64,000 bases of DNA from Dioscorea cayenensis subsp. rotundata (Eukaryota; Streptophyta; Magnoliopsida; Dioscoreales; Dioscoreaceae). Shown here one piece after another: positions 58,191 through 64,000 of the stretch. The notes beneath the pieces were generated by a model. The model ran no database searches, was not told where the DNA came from, and saw only the letters and a list, made by a program, of their open reading frames with translations. The stretch's first letter is position 1, and every line of letters begins with the position of its first letter. The position numbers were made by a program, and so were the translations under genes. The stretch is taken from NCBI RefSeq assembly GCF_009730915.1, contig NC_052487.1, positions 19,749,283 through 19,813,282 of the forward strand. Reading direction: 5' to 3'.

Positions 58191-59417
58191 TCATTTTTGG
58201 TGTAGTGACTATCAGGTAATTTACACAACATCTGAATAATCTAGAGATTTTATTTCCCTTAGCCTCACCTGATATGTTATCTTCTCTTTTAGAAATTATT
58301 CATGACCGTTCCCTTAATCAGGATGACATTCCTACCTGGGCTCTAGAAAAAAGTGAAAATTCATAGTCAAATCATTTTACAAATTTCTTATTGATGGTGG
58401 AATGCACAGCCCGCATTATTCTTACTTTTGGAAAATCCAATGCCCTAGAAAAATTACCCTTTTCTGTTGGCTAGCTGGGAAGACAAAATCCTTACTCTCA
58501 CATATCTTTTCAAGAAAGGTTGCAACATTCAAAATTCCTCAAATACCTGTGTCCTCTGTCACAATGCTTCGAAAAACTCGAACCACCTTTTTTTCTCGAT
58601 CGTGAATTCTCTAAATGTATTTGGGCATTTTTTTCTCTCATGTCTTAGATTCAAATTCTTCTCCACGATCAATCCCTTTACTTTGGACCACTTGGTTACC
58701 ATCTCTTACCTCTCAATATCGAATCCTTTTGGGACCTTATCTCTTGTGCAATCTTGTGGAATATATGGATTGAACGAAATACTCGTATTTTTCACTTGAA
58801 TGCGTTACCGCTTTATAACATTATTTTTAAAACTGCTAATATGCTTCTTTCTTAGTTCTCAACAGCTGCTGATAGACATCAGCAATCACTCAATGAAGCT
58901 TCTCAGAAAAATTAAGCTCGCTCAACTTCCTTAGCGCTAGAATCTCAAATCCACCCGGGCGACTCCGACCCCGATGTTGCTCAGGAGTAGGCACTCCTTT
59001 TGACTATCTAGACAGGCCTGAGATGTCAGACGGTGTCTTCTACCTACTTAGATTCTTTTTCTAGCTTATCCCTTTGCCTTATGTTGTCTTTTGTATCTCG
59101 TCACCTCTGGTGAGAGGAGTTTCCTACTTTGTACTGTCATTCTTTTCTTCAATAAATCTGTGGTTTATCCACATTTATTTATAAAAAAATGTTTGTGGTA
59201 CATTGATAGATAATATATTATTTCTGATTATTTTTTTATTAATTTATTTACTCACTGGCACTTCCTTCATGTCCCAGTACACAGATATGGTCTCTAGCTA
59301 GCCTCGCCTCTCTCGTGATCATCTTCACTCCCCATCATTCCCGAACATAATAAAAATAAAATATAATGATTAAAAAGCTAATAATACTAGTATTCTAACG
59401 TATTTTTTTATTATATA

Positions 59418-59712
59418 TATATATATATGTTTTTCTAGGTTGATAAAAAAACAAGATATACACGAGCCGAGAGAAGTGGATAAATTAACGATGCTATAAA
59501 CAGTGATCAAAAAGCATAATTTGACGGTTCAAATTGAACGAATCACTTTTTTTATTATACTACTATTTATAAATACAAGAATAATATTTTATCTATATAA
59601 TAAAAATTTGGACGAGTTAGAGACTCATAGATTTCAATCTAATGGTTTAGCACCAACATTCGTAAGTACAATATCTATGAATTTTCTTAGACAACACAAT
59701 CTCTATATTTTA
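59418..59712. other. Insertion specific to copy B
   Basis: About 295 bp replaces about 85 bp of copy A (31396-31482). It starts in a (TA)n tract and has no coding capacity. Its nature is unknown. Confidence 0.45.
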
Positions 59713-62124
59713 TAGTATATTATTGGGTTTGTCTATTTATTTTTGGGTTCTATTATTTTTTTTAAAATGCGTGCACAATCTTATAACCTCAAAATTATTT
59801 ATCATTTATTTTATTATTTTTTCCTTTTGTCATGCCATTACCCAACACTTAGCACATGATCTACAAACAAATATAGTTTCTTGAATTTTTTTAAAGATAA
59901 ATTATTACTGTTTTTTAAATAATTATCATCAGAGATAACCTACAAATCTTCTAATATTTAATCTTCATAATTATTGCACCAAAGCCATAAATACATAATT
60001 AACTTCATAAATATTTTTGGTTATTTAATATACTTTATACTATTATGTTCAACTATATTTTTTTATTAAATAAAAAAATAATATTAAAAAAATTAATTAA
60101 ATTTTTTTTTTATAAATTTTTAGGTTATCAACCATTTTTAACTGATTTTTTTAATTCATATAAATTATTTAAATAAAAAAATAAAAAAAGACTAGAGAAA
60201 TTAAATACCTGCCAAGCATCATAACAGTGGCCTGAGGATTAGTTCCGGGGATTCAACAAACAAAGAGCTATCCCCCACCCCTCAAATTCCCCAACGCCAA
60301 TGACCTTGTAATCCTTATCCACCACCTTCCCAACAATACACCCTCCATGATAATGCCACAAAGTTGTCACAGTTCTCTTGCAGAACTCAGGCAATGACTT
60401 TGTCTCATTCCCACTTTTCGGTATCAAATTTGGAAAAAGATTCACACTCATGTTCAACAACATCTCATCTGTGTAACTTAAATTCCCCATCAGCTCTATC
60501 ACTGGCCTTGTTTTCGCAATCTTTAATAACAAACTAACTCCGGTGACACATCGCCTGAGATCTTCAGGCTCGGCATAGTAGTTAAAGGTAACAGCCGGGT
60601 TGTTGGTTACATTGGTGTTAATCAGGCTGAGATTTCCTTTTGGAGAGAGGACCTATGATCTTCTTGTGAATAGAACCTCCTCGGAATACGTCTTTTAACT
60701 GTATTATATAATAGTCTGATATTAGTTAATTTGATAAATATGAATAATATTATTCATATAATTTAAAATAAAAAAATTACCTCGGACATATTGCCATTCT
60801 TGACAGTGACGATGCTGTCATTATTTTGGCTAATGCCACTGATGGTCTCAACATAGAAACCCTCAGTAGTGATGCCTACTACCTGAGCTAGTGTTTTTCT
60901 TTTTGTGGCTCTGGTGTAGGGATTTGGATGTTATTTGATGGGACGTCTGCCATCTCTTTTCCTACATGCTCATTGTTTAGTATCACCGTAATATTCATCT
61001 TTCGTAAGTCTTCCTCTGGTCCGACACCGCTTAGTAATAATAATTGCGGTGTTCCGATCGCGCCGGAGGTTAAGATTACCTCACTTCGCTCATCTGCTTT
61101 GATAAATGCTTCATGTCGATTGTCATTCTCGTCGATGAAGATCACTCCGATTGCTTTGGAGTTTGTGCCTGTTTAAATATTTGTTTAATTTGATAATGCA
61201 AAGTTGGTAATCATCACTATCGCCATAATAGACGAGTGATAATATAATTAACTTCCATACCAAAAATTAAAAATTAGTCTTCTTTTCAAAACATAATTAT
61301 CGATTGAGAGAATATGTGGATTGCCACATCCACATTAGTACTAAAATAAAAAATAAAAGAGAAAATTATTTAAATAGTTACCAAACTATTTAGATACTCT
61401 TATTTGAATTATCAAATTATAAAAAAAATTAATTAATTAGTATCTCAATTTGAGATTCACATTCAATTGAGTCACTAATGCGGTCATGCTGTTAATTAAT
61501 AACAGACTGATGTAGTATACGTTGGGTGGCATAACTTATGCCATATATGCCTTGTAATAAAAAATCATATTTACGAAACTCTTTTAACTGAAATAATTGT
61601 CACCGTTGTTGAGAGAAATAAAGAAACACACTAACCTTTTGTATCAAAGATGATCTTTTCGGCGTTGGCATAAATGAGGACATCAAGGTTTCGAGGGTTG
61701 CCGGCGGCCAAGAGATCGGCGGCGGTGTGTCGGAAGCCATTATTATCGAAGATTGAACCGCCAAACTTCGTCCCGTTGATATGTTGATAGGTGTATCCAT
61801 TGAAGGAGTGACTCCAACCTCCAAGAACCCATCCTTCACTGCACTTTGCCATGGCGCAGCTGGATTCAAGAAGACTATCTTGTCCTCCACCCATTTGTAT
61901 GACTCATTCACCAACACTTCATCCCATCCAGCATTTCTTACAAAACTACCGTAAATATAATGTTATTTATAAAATTACTATACAGCTATATAATTAATAC
62001 ATTTGAAGCATAGAATTAATTATGAATAAATAAAATATTATCTTAATTTAATGAGTTCAAATTTTTATGTATATAAAAAATATATGCTAAGAGATGTTTA
62101 ATTTTTTATAAAATTAAAAAAATA

Positions 62125-62298
62125 TTCCGTTCCATTCTTTTAATGTACTTTTACAATTAAATCATATTTTTTAAATAATAGTAATTTTGAAAAATTAATA
62201 TAATTTTTTATAAATTTTAGATTATCAATTAATTTAACAGATTTTTTTAAATTCATGTGAATTAGTTAAAATTGATAAATAAAAATGACCATATGGAG
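62125..62298. mobile_element. Stowaway-like MITE, copy B
   Basis: It matches the split MITE of copy A, with ends TTCCGTTCCATTC and GGTCATTTTTATT (rc side) next to TA. It is more diverged at its right terminus. Its presence in both copies places it before the block duplication. Confidence 0.6.
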
Positions 62299-63170
62299 TA
62301 TATATTATCCTAATATATAATCTCTAATATGAAATTCTTAAATATATGTCTTGTAAATTATTTTTTTAATGTGATTTTTGTATGGCTTTATATATATGCC
62401 ATTATGAAACTACCCTTGTAAAAATAATTATTATCTTTAGGCCTCTATGTTTATACCATTTAAGATATGTTATTATGTGTGAACTCAATCATAATTAACC
62501 ATTTGCTGCATCATAAGAAATGATGCCCGGAGTATACAGACAAACCTATAATTTTTTTTTTCTCTTTTTCATTTTAATATTATTAAAAAAAAATTAATCA
62601 CAGGAATATACACATAAATATGATCAGTTCTATATAAAATAGTCGGTTATCTCATTTTTTTTCCAACTCAAAAGAAACCTTTAACTTGGTATATGAATAA
62701 TAATATTATTATCTCAAAATTAAGAAACAAAGAAGACACAAACCTAGGCTGAGCTCTAGAGTAGAAGCCACCATTGATGCAAGTATTGCCACCCAAAACT
62801 CTTGCTCTATGATTGAAAACACCATCAGTTGATAGGAACCTTTGAACAGGAGAAGTTGGTGTGGAGTGTGCCAAATTAATGTCGTAATTTTCTAAGCGTG
62901 AGATGTTGGCATTTCCATATGGTGATCCACCTCTTTCTAGCACCAAAACCCTAAATTTTTCAGACAGTGTTGCTGCCAATGGACACCCTGCTGTTCCTCC
63001 TCCAACCACTATGTAGTCATATGGTAAGTTTGGCATTGTTGAAAAACTACTTGCATTTCTGAAGTTTGGTTGTTTGTTGTTTGCTTGTGAGAAATTACCT
63101 ACAAGATTTATTTTAATAAGTGAAGAAATGTCAAATATAGACTTTAAAATAAAAGATCCTGATCTATTTG

Positions 63171-64000
63171 AGTCGGTGAGAAATTTAGTAAAATAATATA
63201 CTGAATATAAAAATTTTAAATATGTACGAACATTGAATATATATATATTTGACAAATATGAATAAGTTATATGTCAGAGATAGATACCCACAAGTTAAGT
63301 TCTATAACACTAGACTAAGTTGGAATTCGAACTCATCTTCTCAATAGAACAAACACTTTATATAAAAAACTCGATGCTAATAAATTAAAAAATCATTGAT
63401 AAAATACTGAATATATTTTAACAGACAAGTTTATTAGATTTAATAAATATATATAAAAATGAAATGCTATAGTCATGTAGATTGAGGGTAATAATATAAG
63501 GATGAAGAGGAAAAGAAAAAGAAATAGCCATATTGCTCTAAGCTATCTTGGCATAGAGGCCTTTTCTCTCTTTATTGCACTTTTTTCTTCTTTTGCGTGT
63601 GCATTTATATATAACATCATCAAATAATAATATACTGAATTTAGAATCATAAAATATATGTAAATATTAAGTATATTCTAATAAATATTAAATATTCACG
63701 AATAATATTAAAAATATATATAAACTGAAATACCATGACCTGGGTATAATGAGACGGAGGATGAAGATGAAACAGAAAGAGAAATAAGTCGTCCTTCTTC
63801 CAAGCTGTAAGGGTTCTGCCTCACCGTGACACAAGCCACTGGTGACTTAGAGTCTTAGATGCCCTTTTGCTTTTGCATGAAAAGATTAATAGAGAGAAAT
63901 TGTTGATAAATTTATTGGTAATAGTTAAAATACAACTAAAAGTTTGGTGTCCCCACTATTAGAAAGAGATAACTTATCCTTTCTTAAGTTGAAGAAGACC
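63171..64000. other. AT-rich sequence to the window end
   Basis: No gene is recognised. 63243-63410 echoes the repeat near 12290-12540 (shared TATGTCAG, TTCTATAACAC, AAACACTTTATA and CTCGATG-like blocks). The rest is AT-rich with short purine tracts. Confidence 0.4.

Larger units (their letters stand above)
54093..58207. mobile_element. Pack-CACTA transposon carrying a phosphatase gene fragment
   Basis: The left end CACTACACCGATTTTTA and the right end TTTTTGGTGTAGTG are inverted CACTA termini, flanked by a perfect 3-bp duplication ACT (54090-54092 and 58208-58210). It has no transposase frame. It carries about 1.3 kb of a PP6-type phosphatase gene with introns, and about 2 kb of other sequence of unknown origin. 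The right end has an array of AGAGGCGGTTATAACCGCCT palindromes. It would need an autonomous CACTA element to move. Confidence 0.9.
53996..59189 (+). mobile_element. 5'-truncated LINE, split by a CACTA element
   Basis: A 10-bp duplication TGTTTGTGGT (53986-53995 and 59190-59199) flanks the insertion, and the right end is a run of seven A. This is typical of target-primed LINE insertion. The coding remnants are the 3' part of LINE ORF2: WFDCWHAGLVLKDLWPILF at about 54015-54075 and, after the CACTA, a zinc-binding RT C-terminal segment (WKIQCPRKITLFCWLAGK at about 58432-58490, CVLCHNASKNSNHLFF in the next frame). The LINE proper is only about 1.08 kb, so most of ORF2 never arrived. It lies in the 3' flank of GMC copy B. 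Confidence 0.88.
59263..63098 (-). pseudogene. HOTHEAD-like GMC oxidoreductase, copy B, frameshifted
   Basis: Exons on the - strand are 62744-63098, 61636-61945, 60781-61168 and 60209-60691, with a possible last exon near 59263-59335. All junctions are GT-AG. Exon 1 has YDYIVVGGGTAGCPLAATLS and INGGFYSRA. Exon 2 has FLNPAAPWQSAVKDGFLEVG and then, one frame over, HINGTKFGGSIFDNNGFRHT. Exon 3 has ILTSGAIGTPQLLLLSGVGP. Exon 4 has LWHYHGGCIVGKVVDKDY. Lesions: one base is lost at GVTPFNG in exon 2 (copy A keeps it), a shift and stop at PEPQKEKH in exon 3, and a shift near VIGVG to ESPG in exon 4. The upstream signal-peptide exon is not seen. HOTHEAD enzymes are FAD-dependent and act on cuticular hydroxy fatty acids. 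It is less damaged than copy A but still not functional as read. Confidence 0.9.
53804..63170. repeat. Duplicated block, copy B (expanded by LINE and CACTA)
   Basis: It matches copy A from about 30997. The left part 53804-53995 continues after the LINE at 59190 (TACATTGATAGATAATATAT). It differs from A by an extra stretch at about 59418-59712 and by lacking the copia and exon-1 MITE. Confidence 0.85.

Overview
The window is nuclear DNA of a flowering plant. It has spliced genes with GT-AG introns, very AT-rich intergenic DNA full of (TA)n tracts, and plant-type transposons of almost every order. The DRG protein looks slightly closer to monocot than eudicot orthologues as I remember them, and the base composition would suit a non-grass monocot such as a yam. 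That placement is an inference with low confidence. No RNA gene or CRISPR array was recognised.

Layout. (1) 1-6063: a complete three-exon INDETERMINATE DOMAIN (IDD) C2H2 zinc-finger transcription factor on the + strand (2203-3884), with GA/CT-rich upstream sequence and an AT-rich 3' flank. (2) 6064-12440: a four-unit tandem repeat of about 90 bp, split by a decayed chromodomain-bearing Ty3/gypsy element (6269-12285, target duplication TCAGG). (3) 13806-17907: a direct tandem duplication of about 2.05 kb. Each unit starts exactly at the left end of a non-autonomous hAT element rich in GGGTAC motifs. (4) 18399-24002: a complete 399-residue developmentally regulated GTP-binding protein gene on the - strand with 11 coding exons. 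(5) 25536-30542: an RNA-binding protein gene with two RRMs, divergent from DRG. Its RRM exons are intact, but one base seems to be missing from each of two low-complexity stretches. (6) 30997-40193 and 53804-63170: two copies of a duplicated block carrying a HOTHEAD-like GMC oxidoreductase. Both copies are broken, by different lesions.

The two blocks and the spacer between them are heavily nested. In copy A, a Mutator-like MITE sits in a Ty1/copia element, which sits in a Stowaway-like MITE, which sits in a GMC intron. In the spacer, an Athila-type Ty3/gypsy element (42537-53471) lies inside an older element with 9-bp flanking repeats. In copy B, a 5'-truncated LINE is interrupted by a CACTA transposon (54093-58207) that carries five exons, with introns, of a PP6-type (FyPP) protein phosphatase gene. 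This is a Pack-CACTA gene capture.

The host genes (IDD, DRG, RRM protein) act in transcription, GTPase and RNA-binding roles and show no operon-like link. DRG and the RRM gene share a divergent upstream region. The main interest lies in the Pack-CACTA cargo, the transposon-anchored tandem duplication, the repeated palindromes in the Athila LTR and CACTA end, and the pattern of single-base frame losses.
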